From Odobenus rosmarus divergens (lineage: Eukaryota; Chordata; Mammalia; Carnivora; Odobenidae), in assembly GCF_000321225.1 (NCBI RefSeq), contig NW_004450478.1, positions 1,768,073 through 1,832,072 of the forward strand: a DNA stretch of 64,000 nucleotides, written 5' to 3'. The position numbers and the translations under genes are program-made. The notes under the pieces are model-generated. The model had not been told where the DNA came from. It did no database searches and saw nothing but the letters and a program-made list of their open reading frames with translations. Below are positions 22,771-34,519 of the stretch, one piece after another. Each line of letters starts with the position of its first letter. Position 1 is the stretch's first letter.

Positions 22771-23319
22771 CTCTATTCTCATATACATGAGAATGAAATT
22801 TTGACTTGGGAAAATGCGTGGTTTTTATTTTTTGTATGTTTTTCCAAAAACAAAACAGTCCAAAATGAACAGGAATCATTTAATGACTCTGTCCTTGATC
22901 AACTTACAACAGAAAGTAAGGTTTTCTAATCAGCATCGTGTATTAAATCCAAAGGTATCATAACAGGAAGAAATGAAGACATGAGCACTCTATACAGGAA
23001 GGCGTGGCAAAGTTAAATTATGTCTGTCTGTCTCTCCATGTAGGCACCAGATAGACCCTTCTGCGCCCTTAATGCTGATACAACAAAAGATCATCTTCGT
23101 GCCCCATGCTGGGCTCCTCCTCCTACTTTGTGTTCTTGCTTCAGAGCCTTTACTGAGGAATTTTAGATGCGTACTCTGGATTAAAGTTATTTTTTTCCAT
23201 AATAATTGAAATTTAATGAGTTTTCCATTCCTTCCACTGTCTGCTTCTGTGTCCGTCCTTCCCCCTCAACCATTATTAATGAAAGTAACCTTATATGTAG
23301 TTTCCCATGACTTTCTTGG
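22771..23319. other. Unique sequence, nothing recognised
   Basis: No repeat or gene could be supported. Confidence 0.5.
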
Positions 23320-23620
23320 CACTCATTTAATCGTATACAAATATGTACACACACGGGGAGAATGGGGTTTGTTTTTACACTGGGATCGTTTTAGTTTTAA
23401 ACACTGGCATCATTTCATTTCTACCTCTCTCCATTGTGACATTCTCACTTAGGTGGAAATATAACATAAACTGACATTCTTCTAATTCTGTATTTTTAAT
23501 GTTTGAATAATATTCTATGGTATGGGTATAACAGTGTTTTAGATCATTACCCTGATGATATACATTCTCTTTGTTTTCAAGTTTGTTAAAACCACAAAGA
23601 GTGCTACAGTGAATATCCCG
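23320..23620 (-). mobile_element. Old L1/HAL1-like fragment, antisense
   Basis: TTGAATAATATTCTATGGTA, then GTTTTCAAGTTTGTTAAAAC and GAGTGCTACAGTGAATATCC have the antisense L1 ORF2-tail/HAL1 pattern (a 'tagtattccattgtatgg ... gctgcaatgaacat' motif). Heavily diverged. Confidence 0.5.
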
Positions 23621-24225
23621 CTATGATAGTGAATCTCTCACTGTCTGAGTTTAATTTCAGTTTTTGTTTTATATATTTGGAAGTTATACTTTAAGAATAT
23701 AATGTGTAATACTGTCATAAATTTTCAGGTGGGGTTTCCTTTTCATTTTTATGTAATTCTCTGCTGGCATCTATTACAGTCTTCAAAAGGCTCTGTCAGC
23801 CTAATTCACGTTCCTTTGTAAATGATCTTTCTCTCTAATAGCTTTTAAGATTTTCTTTTTATCCTTGATGGATGTGCAGTTATATTAGAAAATGTCTAGG
23901 CATAGATTCAGTTTTATTTGTATTTCTTTGATACTCAGGGAGTACTTTTAATCTGACTCATGCTTTTCCTCGGTGTAGGAAAATTCTTAGCCATTTCTTC
24001 ACATATCACTTCTCTGCTACTTCCTCTTCTCCCAAAATGCTTATCAGACAAATTTTGGAGCTTCTTAATTTCTAATCCATCACTCTTATATTTTTTAATT
24101 TCTTTGTTTCTGTGTTCTATGCTATGTCTCTGTCCTCAGTGCAATCTTTTATTTCATTAATATCTCCATTCTAGAGTTTTCCCCAGCTCTCAAGTTTCTA
24201 TTTCCATAATGCTATTGTTTTCTTT

Positions 24226-25050
24226 TTTTAAAGTTTTTATTTAAATTCCAGTTAGTTAACATAATATTAGTTTCAGGTGTACGACATGGTGATTCAACAC
24301 TTCCATACAACACCCAGGGCTCATCAGGACAAGTGCACTCCATAATCCCCATCACCTATTTGACCCCCCCCCACCTACCTCCCTTCTGATAACCATCAGT
24401 TGGCTCTCTGTAGTTAAGAGTCTGTTTCTTGGTTTGCCTCCGTCTCTCTTTTTTCCCCCCTTTGATCATTTGTTTTGTTTCTTAAATCCCACATATGAGT
24501 GAAATCATATGGTATTTGTCTTTGTCTGACTGACTTATTTTGCTTAGCATAATACTCTCTAGCCCAATTTATGTCATTGAAAATGGCAAGATATCATTCT
24601 TTTTTATGGTTGAGTAATATTCCTGTGTGTGTGTGTGTGTGTGTGTGTATCTCACATCTTCCTTATCCAAGTTGATGGACACTTGGGCTGTTTCCATAAT
24701 TTGGCTACTGTAGATAATGCTGCTGTAAACATCAGGGTGTATTTATCCCTTTGAATTAGTATTTTTGTCTTCTTTGGATAAATACTTAGTAGTGCAAATG
24801 CTGGATCATAGGGGAGTTCTATTTTTAACTTCTTGAGGAACCTCCATACTGTTTTTCAGAGTGGCTGTACCAGTTGCATTCTCTCCAACAGTGCAGGAGG
24901 GTTCTCCTTTCTCCACATCACCTGGTCTTTCTTGTGCTGTTGATGTTAGCCATTCTGACAGATGTGAGGTGATATCTCATTGCAGTTTTGATTTGTATTT
25001 CCCTGATGATCAGTGATAGTGAGCATCTTTTCATGTGACTGTTGGTTCAT
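24226..25050 (-). mobile_element. Carnivore L1, 5'-truncated, antisense
   Basis: Starts at the 3' end (TTTATTTAAATTCCAGTTAG, TTTCAGGTGTACGACATGG), proceeds through 3' UTR and the ORF2 tail (TTGATGGACACTTGGGCTG, GAGGAACCTCCATACTG) and stops near GACTGTTGGTTCA. The ORF2 frame is broken. A TG microsatellite (24624-24648) has expanded within it. TSDs are not clear. Confidence 0.9.
24624..24648. repeat. (TG)12 microsatellite
   Basis: Uninterrupted TG run inside an L1, replacing the usual ATTCCATTGTGTATAT region. Confidence 0.95.
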
Positions 25051-25130
25051 TTCCAGGATTTTAACTTACTTTTATAGCTATTCAGTTCTCATTTCATTTA
25101 TGCCTGTTTTTGTTGTCAGAATTTCTTATA

Positions 25131-26519
25131 CTACATGTATTTCCAACATAAAAAAGAAATACTTTACAATAGTATATGGTAAATGAAAGGTAAATTTTTA
25201 CCTCCAACCATGATATATGGATGCAACACTGTATCAGAGAATGCCTCTTCTTTACCTGGAGCCCACCTGCTAGTGTACCTACCCCGTTCATACACAGCTT
25301 TAATTTCCTCAGAAATCTGGATCTTTGGAGTAATATGGCACTTTCTAGGCCAGGTTTTTCTACTAGAGTCATTGTTCGGTTCACCTTACAAATCTAAAAT
25401 TTTCATCAGTTAAAAATTGGAATTCATCACATGAGTTGATTAAGCCTTTTCCAATTCAATTCATAAAACTACAATATTTCTTTGAATGTTTCATGCTTAT
25501 ATATTATAAATATTTGATGGTGTCAAAGTTATTCAAATTTAATTTAATTCTTTAATATTCAGTTCTGTCTTCTTATAAAATCCCTTAGTTTTCAACCATT
25601 ATGACTTAGTAATGGCAAATGGCTGTTCTACTACTCATTACACACAAAAATCTCTCGCTTTTTTATACCCAGGTTAGAATTACATTCCAAGTAATAGGAT
25701 TATACTGCCTCCCATAAAGTGTAACAGATTTTGAATTTAACCATGACAGTGTTCAGGTAATAAGGACACAATTAAATCACATGAATAGTATAGTAAAGTT
25801 GCTTTCTCGAAGTTGAGAGGCTGTAGCCTGAGAAACTTGTGTTAACCCAGGACTTCCTGTATATTATCTCCCCACTCAGATGAAAAGACATTCATGAACG
25901 CTGTTCTCTCTTTGGCTTTGGTGCCAAGAGTCCACATTATTCTTTCTCATGAGAGGGATGGGAAACCTAATACAATTTGGGGAATTGAGTCATTTTGCCT
26001 CAAAAACTGCTCAATTCACCAAGGTCTTTGAAAGACATTACTTGGATTCCGAAGAGCAAACTAACTAGAATGGACACTTCAGTGTTTGATCATTGCTCAG
26101 GTTACAGAACACCTGAAAAACTCAATTTCCTACTGTTTGCAATAGTTTTTGAAAGGTACTCCTTTCTGATAACTTCCTACAATCATTCTGTGATTCAACG
26201 GTTATGTATATAAAGAAGACAAAAACAGATGACAGAAGTTCATTTCTAACTTTTAGAGCTCATGAAGAGAGCCACTTTGAAAGCTTGAAACACAAATAAG
26301 CGTTTTAGTAAATGATACTCAGTGAAATAGAAGATTCTTATATCATTATTCTCTATAAAATACTCAATGATCCTCTTGCAGATTATTCAACTTTATCTTG
26401 GTTCATTGAGAGTTTACTCAAAACCATGCCAACAAAGCACAAAAAAGCACTTAAGTCCTACAAGAGCTTGGTTAATAATTTAATCAGATGATAAGGTGCC
26501 TCAGAGGTCTGAGTTTCTT
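25131..26519. other. AT-rich unique sequence, nothing recognised
   Basis: Read on both strands. No gene, RNA or repeat-family match could be supported. Confidence 0.5.
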
Positions 26520-26533
26520 AGAAATTTGTATTG

Positions 26534-26717
26534 AGGGGCGCCTGGGTGACTCAGTCAGTTATGCGGCTGCCTTCGGCTCAGGTCATGATCCCAGGGTCCT
26601 GGGATCGAGGCCCACATCGGGCTCCCTGGTCAGCAGAGAGCCTGCTTCTCCCTTTCCCTCTGCCTGCCACTCTGCCTACTTGTGTTCTCTCTCTGTCAAA
26701 TAAATAAATAAAAAATA
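26534..26717 (+). mobile_element. Can-SINE, outer member of a nested pair
   Basis: Head AGGGGCGCCTGGGTGACTCA at 26534, GGTCATGATCCCAGGGTCCT, CTCCCTGGTCAGCAGAGAGC, then TCAAATAAATAAATAAAAAA. Its TSD AGAAATTTGTATTG (26520-26533) recurs exactly at 26917-26930, beyond the second SINE. That shows the second element landed in this element's A tail. Confidence 0.96.
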
Positions 26718-26725
26718 TCTTTAAA

Positions 26726-26904
26726 GGGGCGCCTGGGTGGCTCAGTCATTAAGCGTCTGCCTTGGGCTCAGGTCATGATCCCAGGGTCCTGGGATCAAGT
26801 CCCACATCGGGCTCCCTGCTCGGCGGGAAGCCTGCTTCTCCCTCTCCCACTCCTCTCTCTCTCTCTCTGTCAAATTAATAAATAAAATCTTTAAAAAAAA
26901 AAAA
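26726..26904 (+). mobile_element. Can-SINE inserted in the tail of another Can-SINE
   Basis: Complete layout with CTCCCTGCTCGGCGGGAAGC and a long CT run, ending in AATAAAATCTTTAAAAAAAA. TCTTTAAA flanks it at 26718-26725 and 26905-26912, a piece of the host SINE tail duplicated on insertion. It sits in the same orientation as its host. Confidence 0.95.
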
Positions 26905-27191
26905 TCTTTAAAAAAAAGAAATTTGTATTGCGTAAGGGAGAGAAATCAGAAGGTCTCCATGACATGACAACTCACTAATTTAGTCTCCTACTTTTTGCAA
27001 TATATTCCTTAATTCACTGACTTCACTATCAATGGTCACAAACACATGAATGAATACCAATAGCAAAGTCTATTAATACCAAAAATTAACATTTATGATT
27101 TTTTTCTAGAAAAATAATTTATCTACACAATGATATTGTACTGTGAAGGAACAGATTTCCTCTTCCTTGGTGGAAAAATGTCTATTATTGA

Positions 27192-27382
27192 AAACCAGGT
27201 TTCCCAAAGTATGGTATATTGTGCAACCGATAGAAAGCACTGGGATTTTGGTGCTAAGTGAATAATTATTTACGTATTATTTCAATTAGTTTCTATGTGG
27301 ATAATTATTTAAGTGGTGATTAGATACAGAGAAGTTTGTGATGGTGGGATGTGAATGACTGAGGTTTGAGAAACTCTGGTTT
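27192..27382. mobile_element. Candidate hAT-type MITE with inverted ends
   Basis: The left end AAACCAGGTTTCCCAAAGT (27192-27210) is complementary in outline to the right end GGTTTGAGAAACTCTGGTTT (27363-27382). The 190-bp size and the 'ggtttc..aaag / tttgagaaac' ends suggest a short non-autonomous hAT element. I do not recognise the interior. Confidence 0.4.
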
Positions 27383-29827
27383 AGGTTTTTTTAAATAAGA
27401 AAAGGTGATTCCTATGGAGGAAGGAGAGACCAAACCTCTCAGTAAGATGAACAGGACAGAGAAAAATGTATCTGGACAGAGGCAAAGACTCTCAGAGCTA
27501 GGCATGGAGACCTACAAATAGGTCAGTGGGAGGCCTGAAGGGTCAGTGCTGTGGATGGACACCGAAAAGGAGTTTTTTAAAATCATCAAATTAAATACCT
27601 TTTTATTCCAGGGATCTATAGACGATGTCAGGACACAAGAGGAATGGCTTACCAAGGGTGGGGCCTGTAGGTGGCAGTCCCCTAACCCCTGCACTATTGT
27701 ATAGAATTTCTGCTATATGCTGAAAAGATAAAGAAGACCCAGTTTTTAGTTGCTTTTAGTATTGCTTTTAAATCCTCCATACATGTGGTCTCCGTGGATG
27801 GAGGGCTGTCACCACCTTGTTTGCTTATGCGCTTGCAGAGTATTTAGCATGACCATGGAATAGAAGGAAAAGACATCTCTATGTCTGGGGAGGTTTGGCC
27901 TCATGTCTAGAAGGCCCATTAAAAAACAAGTATCTCTTTGGAAGAGATCTATGTGGAGGTGTAATCTGATAGCTGGTGTTCCCACTCAACCCAGGTAAAC
28001 TAGAAGGCCTGTTTTCTAGCAGGAGGACTGGGGGGATTACCAGGCAATAGCTGATCAGGAAGATGAAGAGAGAAGAACCAGAATGATAAATTAGTGGGCT
28101 AAAGAGGAATATGGCCAACTCAAGGAAGATACAGAAGGAAGTAACAGAGTATGGGTAAGCCTCTCCCAGTTCTCTGGATTTAGATTTGATGGGCATCTTT
28201 CAACTCCTGATTCTGGAAGCCAGAAACAGAGGCTGCAGCATCCTTCCTTATAGGTGAAGAATCAGGGACCCTGTGAGAGGGGGGCCCTGCCCCAGGCCGT
28301 CCCTGTCTCCCGTTCTGTGTGGGCCTGGGTGGACCCCAGGAGAGAGAGGCTTTCTTTAAATTCAGAAATGCTGAATTTTGTTTCCCACTTTAGCCCGATT
28401 AGCTTCTTGAAGATTACATTGAAAAAATGTGACGTAGGGAACCCAAAGTGAGTTTAATACAGAAGATCCGGCAGACGAGATGACAAGGGAGACCTCAGTG
28501 CAGCAGTGGGAAACTTCTTTAAGGAGAAGAGCCCGGCTGCCTTCCCACAGAAAGACCCCCAGGGGCCACCATGTTGCAGGGACTGACCACGCCGTGGATC
28601 CGGGCTAGCGAAGCCAAAGGCCTGATTCTGAACGGTACAAAATAGTGTTCTAGGTCACAGCTTCTGCAAACCGACCAATGAGCTGTTTTCCTCTCTATTA
28701 ATTATTCTGTTTAAAGGGTAATGCTGACAAATTGTTTTTGCTTCCTTTAGTTCCCTGGACTGTCTTACAAAGCCATCACTTGTGTTGCGGTGGGGGTGAG
28801 GAGAATGGTGGGGGAGGGGGGAAGCAAAAAAAAGGAAGAGAATAATAGCATGCAGCCCTTGCCCAGAGTTCCCGGGGATTACCCTCTGAAGTGGTATCTG
28901 AGCATCCTAGATCTACTCCTACCTTTGTTAACACTCACCTCTTGTCCAGGTAACATTTATTTTCCTCTGTTGGCAGACGTCTGAAGTCTTTATTTACCTT
29001 CCTGGTCCTGGTTTTCGGTTTTCCCTGAAGCTCTGATAACTGAAAAGGTTAAAATGATCTTCAAATTACAACTTATATCAACGTCATGGGCCACTTGAGA
29101 GTAAACACGCACACGAATCTTTTATGGCGCTTTCTTGAGGGACGGTAATCCTAAACTTGAGTGATGCTTTCCTCTCTTATTTTATAGCCAGGGGACGCTT
29201 ACTCACTTTATAGGCAGCCTACCCTTTCCCTTAATCCTATAATATTTACTGGAATTTTAGCTGCTTTGACTTTTAATTCCTTTAATCTGGTGTTAGTGCT
29301 TCTTGATACCTATACCTGTTTTCCACTCAGTTGAGCCCCGAGCAACCAGTGAAACAGAAAACTGGCGAATCCTCCCTCCCGTGTAGTTAATCAGGCCTAT
29401 GTGGGAGGAAGGAAGCCACATAATTTTCCCTTTCCTGAAAGGACAGAAACCATCAATCAATCAGAGTAAGGTTGTACTAAAAAAATACTAGCGTCTCTGG
29501 TCAATCCAGGCAAAATATCTGCCAAGGCCCATGTGCTTGGAAAGTGAAGACCTTGTTTTTTTAATTCTCAGTCATTTCATGTAGAAATACCCCCATGTTA
29601 ACTGTCATTAAAGACTGTTGAAACTATGGGACTTAAATATGTCATGATCTTCAGTTTGAGAATAAGCAAAAGGCCCAGGGAGTAAATGAAAGATCCTCCT
29701 GAAACATTCCAGCACATTGGGCTCTACCATGATGGAAGACACCCCTTTTGGAGGTAGTAAGTCTCCCATTTCAGGAGTTATTCAAGCATAGTCTGGAATG
29801 CTGAAGACATCAAGTAAGGCCCGCATT
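27383..29827. other. Unique sequence with a CpG-richer patch at 28390-28680
   Basis: No repeat family recognised. About eleven CpGs fall between 28395 and 28672, next to a Kozak-like ATG (28571). A purine-rich stretch lies at 28785-28845. Most of the remainder is ordinary AT-rich sequence. Confidence 0.45.
28571..28645 (+). other. Short ORF with a strong Kozak context
   Basis: GCCACCATG matches the optimal vertebrate initiation context and opens a 24-codon frame (MLQGLTTPWIRASEAKGLIL...) that ends at TAG 28643-28645. It sits in a CpG-richer patch, and a GT dinucleotide (AACG|GTACAA) near its end could act as a donor. I do not recognise the peptide and see no TATA box or acceptor that fixes a transcript. 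The match may be chance. Confidence 0.12.
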
Positions 29828-30255
29828 GTATTAGTTTCCTAGGGTACAACCACCAACTTGGTGGTTTACAACAACAGAAATGTACTCTCTTGCCAAAGTA
29901 CACAGTCAAAGGTGTCCGCAGGGCCACACTCCTGTTGAGCCTCCGAGTAGAATCTTTCCTTGTTTCTTCCTAGGTTCTGGTGGTGGTTGCTAATCCTTGG
30001 CATTCCTGCGCTTGTGGCTGCACAACTCCAGCGTCTGCCTCTGTCATCTCACTACATTGTTTCTGCGTGTCTGTGTTTCTGCCTCATCTCTCTAAGGATA
30101 CCAGGCATATTGGACGAGGGTCCACCCTAATTTATTATGACCTCATCTTAACTTGATTGCATCTGCAAAGACCCTATTTCCAAATAAGGTCACGTTCCAT
30201 AGGTACGGGGGGTGAGGACCTCTCCATGTCTTTCGAGGAACACAGTTCAACTTAT
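29828..30255 (-). mobile_element. MLT1-type solo LTR (ERVL-MaLR), antisense
   Basis: TATTAGTTTCCTAGGGTACA, ACCAACTTGGTGGTTTACAA, CCTTGGCATTCCTGCG, ACCTCATCTTAACTTGATTG, CAAAGACCCTATTTCCAAAT, ending at CACAGTTCAACTTATAA. Close to full length. Confidence 0.87.
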
Positions 30256-30544
30256 AAGAGTTATATTGCTACTGACATCCTTGTGGATACTAAGATTTCG
30301 TAATCCTCTCAAGGGGGCAAAATGCAGTCATATACTTTACAAGAATGCTTGAGTATGATATCCTTAGTCATTTCTTTCAGAGGAAATGTATTAGAAGGTA
30401 TCAAAGAATGAGGGCTATGTTCCTAGATCTCCGACTACAGATATATGTCCTGAAATCATTATGTTTGGATTGCAGCAGTAAAACCTTCTCTTTGAAGATA
30501 CTTCATATTTCATGGAAAGTAATTAGTTTTCTCCCCTAAACTCC

Positions 30545-31440
30545 TGTAGCAAAAAGTCATTTATTCATTCAGCCAACATTAAGCGAGTGCATACTCTGTC
30601 TCAGGCACTGTACTAGATGTTAGGGACACAAAGATGAGTAAAATATTTTTTCCCTTCCTCTAGTTGGAGGAAAAGGCTTACAAGCAGAAGATTACTATAC
30701 AATGTGAGATGTGCTAAGATAAAAGGGTATGCAAAGAACCAAGAGACCATAAGAACTCAATTTTTAGTAACGAAAGGGGTGTCTTGAAAAGGTTGTATTT
30801 GAGATGGGATTACATGACCTTATGTGGCAGACAAGACAGGAAACCATGTCCCAGGCAGAGAAGACAGCAAGTGCTGGGCACGGACGCATTAAAGCTTGAG
30901 TAGTGTGACTGGGATCAGAGGATAAATGGAGGAAACAACCTGATATAAAGCTGGAAAAGTACAGTCAAATCGGAAAGCTCTTAGCATTCTTATCTATGGA
31001 ATTTGGAATTGATTTCATAGGTCATGGGAACCTTTTAAAATATCTGAAACCAAGGAAAGTCATGATCACATCTGTGTTTCAGGAAGAAAACCACGGCAGT
31101 GTGGAGGATGAAGCAGAGTCTCGGATCAGGGCGACCACTGAGGAGGTTCCAGTGGTTGACCAGGTGGGATGCAGGTCTGAACTCAAACAGTTGTGGGGAG
31201 CAGCCTATGGCTTCAATATACAATCGGGTGGTAGAAATAAAAGGATTTGGTAGCAATTTGGAAATGGAGAGAAAGAAGAGGGAGGGGATGGATGAATGAT
31301 TTCCAGTAATCTAGGTTAATGCCCTTAATCACCATAAAAGAGATAAAGGATAAAGTAGGGCTTGCGTTTTTATTAGGACAAGAAAATGAGTTCATTTGAA
31401 GAGAATAGATGGGAAAATGAAAATGAGAAGTCAAGGAGAT
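30545..31440 (-). mobile_element. Long L2 LINE fragment, antisense
   Basis: The + strand runs from the L2 3' end (TTTATTCATTCAGCCAACAT, CAGGCACTGTACTAGATG) through CAGAGAAGACAGCAAGTGCT, ACCTTTTAAAATATCTGAAA, CAAGGAAAGTCATGATCACA and GTTCCAGTGGTTGACCAGG to TAGCAATTTGGAAATGGAG, matching about 0.9 kb of antisense L2 in order. The ORFs at 30996-31443 are antisense relics. Confidence 0.6.
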
Positions 31441-31587
31441 CAACTCAGCTCCAGCTCAAACAAAAACCAGCAAAGAAAGGACTTAGAAATATGTATCAGA
31501 ACCAAGTTACAGTGTAACCACTATCAATAATTTTAGTTGTTTATTACTTAGCAAAGTTTCATATCCTCTCCCCTTTCCCCCCCTCCC

Positions 31588-31590
<3 letters not shown>

Positions 31591-31624
<34 letters not shown>
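31591..31624. repeat. (GT)17 microsatellite
   Basis: Uninterrupted GT run preceded by a C/T-rich stretch (31567-31590). It is the longest pure dinucleotide run in the window. Confidence 0.97.
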
Positions 31625-31625
<1 letters not shown>

Positions 31626-32950
31626 TCACTTGCAGGAAAAGTAAAACAAAATGTCCTTTACACACTATTGCAAAAGCACTTACATACCAACCCTTTCATT
31701 GTTTTTGGCTCAGCCCATGGTGGCACGTATGTATTTTTGAACTAGAGTTTAAAGGCTTAGAGATGGTAAATTAGACACTCAAGGAAGTAGTTTTCAGTAA
31801 CTCCACACAAATAATACATTAAATGATCCCTTAGTGATCTGAGATGTACCTTCCAAAGTGTTCGACTGCCATTCTGGATTTAAGCTGAATGGAAAACCTT
31901 CATGTGACTATATTATCATATCGCCTCAGATCAGCATATTTTATCATTCTCAGAACATAAATGCCTTAAAGGGAGGGGCTATGTTTCCTCTTTACTAGCT
32001 ATCTCTATAACAGGTTGTTAGATGAAGACTCTTCTGTTTCTATTCCAGGTGAATGTCCAAAGACTGGGGGAAAAAAAAAAAAAAAGCTAAGTACTTTCCT
32101 ATTCTAAAGTTTCTGTTGGGTCCTTGAGAACACAAAGAAAGGCAATTATCTACACTTGGGAAAGGGCTATGAAGAACTGAGTCATTCCACATTATAAAGT
32201 GGGAATTTTTAAGTTAAACGTGGTAGATTAAAGGTACACATTTTTCCTTGCTCCCTCTAGAAACCCTGCTAACGTAAGAATAAAATATTTTAAAATTGGT
32301 GTAAACCCACAGAAGCCAGAAAAATATGAGCTGAAAGTAATAGAAGACAAAGGATAACCAGATGTTTTGGGGAAATGGAAAGAAGTTGGTTACCAGGGAA
32401 CTGTCGGAGTAGAACACCTAACAGCATGGGGTGGGGGAGTAGCTGGTGAGAATGAAGGGGGCTGAAAGAAAACCAGAAATTCTGCATGAGAACCCCACAC
32501 ATGTATCCTTGTAGTTCAGGGTACATATGGGGCTGAACAAAGAAAGACTGAAAATCTGTGTAAGGAACAATTAAACTCTCAAATCCTTCTTCCTAGTGGG
32601 CCAGCTAGGCAACCACCTTGCCTACAACCCTAGCAAAGCCAGCATGAAGGGGCCATAAGTTTCCAGCAGAAATGGAAGCAAGAGATTGTGTGATCTGTTT
32701 GACTTGTGTAATTAAACTGAGGAATTTAAAAAAAAAATTAAAAATAAATTGAGGAATTTTTGTCTCTCTGTTGGAAAGTGTGGAGCCAAATTAGTGATAG
32801 GTGCATAAAATTGTAAGAAAACAAAAATTGTATCAATTCCCTTCAGGAAAAAATGAAAATGGTGTAAGAAAGAAGATGTAAACATTATTACATGGATGGC
32901 ATTTACCTAGTTATAGTAATATAAACTCTAAATATAAATCAAATGAAAAA
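31625..32950. other. Unique sequence, nothing recognised
   Basis: An A run lies at about 32072-32085. No gene or repeat-family match could be supported. Confidence 0.5.
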
Positions 32951-33474
32951 CATTTTTAAGTTTTTATTTTAATTCCAATTAGTTAACATACAGTGTTGTA
33001 TTAGTTTCAGGTGTACAATATAGTGATTCAACACTTCCATACAACACCCGGTGCTTAAGATGACAAATGCCCTCCTTGATCCCCATCACCTATTTCCCCC
33101 ATCCCCCCACTCACCTCCCCTCTGGTAACCTCTGTTCTCTGTAGTTAAGAGGCTGTTTCTTGATTTCTCTCTCTCTCTCTCTGTCCCTTTGCTTGTTTGT
33201 TTTGTTTCTTAAATTCCACATATGAGTGAAATCATATGGTATTTGTCTTTCTCTGATTGACTTATTTCACTTAGTATAATACTCTCTACTCCATCCATGT
33301 CATTGCAAACGGCAAGATTTCATTCTTTTTTTATGGCTGAGTAATATTCTGTTATGTATCCATTCATCTTTATCCATTCATCAGTCGATGGACACTTGGG
33401 CTGTTTTTGTAATTTGGCTGTTATAAATAATGCTGCTATAAACATAGGGGTGCATGTATCCTTTTGAATTAGTG
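32951..33474 (-). mobile_element. Carnivore L1, 5'-truncated, antisense
   Basis: From the 3' end (TTTTATTTTAATTCCAATTA, GTTTCAGGTGTACAATATAG) through 3' UTR to ATGCTGCTATAAACATAGGG. The flanks 32923-32950 and 33475-33501 share a diverged direct repeat (TAAAC..T..AATAT.AATCAAA) that may be the target-site duplication. It belongs to the same family as the copy at 24226. Confidence 0.9.
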
Positions 33475-33501
33475 TAAACCTTGAATATCAATCAAACAAA
33501 A

Positions 33502-33989
33502 ATTTTTAAATAAATTGAGAGGTGAAGAAAGGGAGAAAATATTTGAGAGTGGAGGATGAAGTAATATAGGATAGCTAAATTCTTATCTTCTACAGTTGGA
33601 AGTCATTAAATTATGTCTAAATGTGGACTATCACAACATAGAAACATAAGCATTATTTAGGTACTCTAAATGAACTAAATCTAATTGCCTCTGATGATTT
33701 AAAAAGTTTGTACATGCATTGCTTTGATAATATTGAATAATAATTACAAAAAACAAAGGAGGAGGAGTTTTGTAACTTCTGACCAAAGGACAAAAGAGAA
33801 AGAAGAATTGAAGAAGGAAGAAAAGAGAGTGAAGACAGGATTGAGCAACAAGGTGTGAGTCGCAGAAATAACTCTGGAACCTTCTAAGAACCAGATATTT
33901 GAAATGTAGTTTTAATTTTTGAGGACCAGAACCATTATACACACACACATCTTGGACAGTGAACATTAAAACTACCTGCCCCCCACACA
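33502..33989. other. Unique sequence, nothing recognised
   Basis: A short CA run lies at 33939-33949. No gene or repeat family recognised. Confidence 0.5.
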
Positions 33990-34450
33990 GGTTACTGTCT
34001 ATGACATAGGCTCCAGATTAACATTACTGTACTATTCATTGTTTTGATTGGCATACTTTATTGTTTCTGGAGTCTCTTGCCTAAGTAAATAGATTAATTG
34101 CTATAGGAATGTCCCTGGTAAGAATCATCAGCTCTTCCATAGAAAACATTAACAGGTTGCACCCTGAGATTCTTTGAAATCATTACCTCAAAAATCCTTG
34201 CCTTGCTCTTCCCACCACTCTTAAATTGCTAAATCATGATCTTCACTCAATAAGAATCAGCCCAACCCCAGAACTGAAAGAACCACCTTAAGTCAAACTT
34301 CCAAATCTCAATAACTTCCAATCTTGCCTTCCGGCTCTGAGCTACTGCCGAAGCTCTGTCGAGGTCATGTTCTCCTTTACCACTGTAAACAATAAACTCA
34401 GCTTACTCTTATTAACTGGCTCTGAGGGTGACATTTTGGGTGTCAGTATC
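33990..34450 (+). mobile_element. ERV-like solo LTR, probably ERV1
   Basis: The right part has LTR features: GAGCTACTGCCGAAGCTCTG, CACTGTAAACAATAAACTCA with a poly(A) signal AATAAA at 34391-34396, and a following R/U5-like stretch (AACTGGCTCTGAGGGTGACA, TTTTGGGTGTCAG). The left limit is approximate. No retroviral genes flank it, so it appears to be a solo LTR. Confidence 0.5.
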
Positions 34451-34519
34451 CTACTATTTGTTTTATGTCCTTGTTTTTTGATTTTTGTTTTTCACATTGC
34501 TGCCTTATAATCTCTTCTC

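Larger units (their letters stand above)
23740..25130 (-). mobile_element. Ancient L1-like block, split by a younger L1
   Basis: The left part (23740-24225) contains TAGCTTTTAAGATTTTCTTT, AAATGTCTAGGCATAGATTC, AAAATTCTTAGCCATTTCTT and TTTCTATTTCCATAATGC. The right part (25051-25130) resumes with TTTCCAGGATTTTAACTTAC. These resemble a widespread ancient mammalian repeat that I associate with old L1 families. The carnivore L1 at 24226-25050 lies inside it. Confidence 0.4.

Noticed and set aside
30996..31443. Overlapping frames of 66-85 codons on both strands
   Set aside because: They lie in a long antisense L2 fragment.
31591..31624. CRISPR-like or regularly spaced repeat array
   Set aside because: This is a dinucleotide microsatellite; no spaced repeat array exists in the window, and the genome is mammalian.
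33990..34450. Complete endogenous provirus
   Set aside because: No gag, pol or env-like frames flank this LTR or the one at 58751; both look solo.
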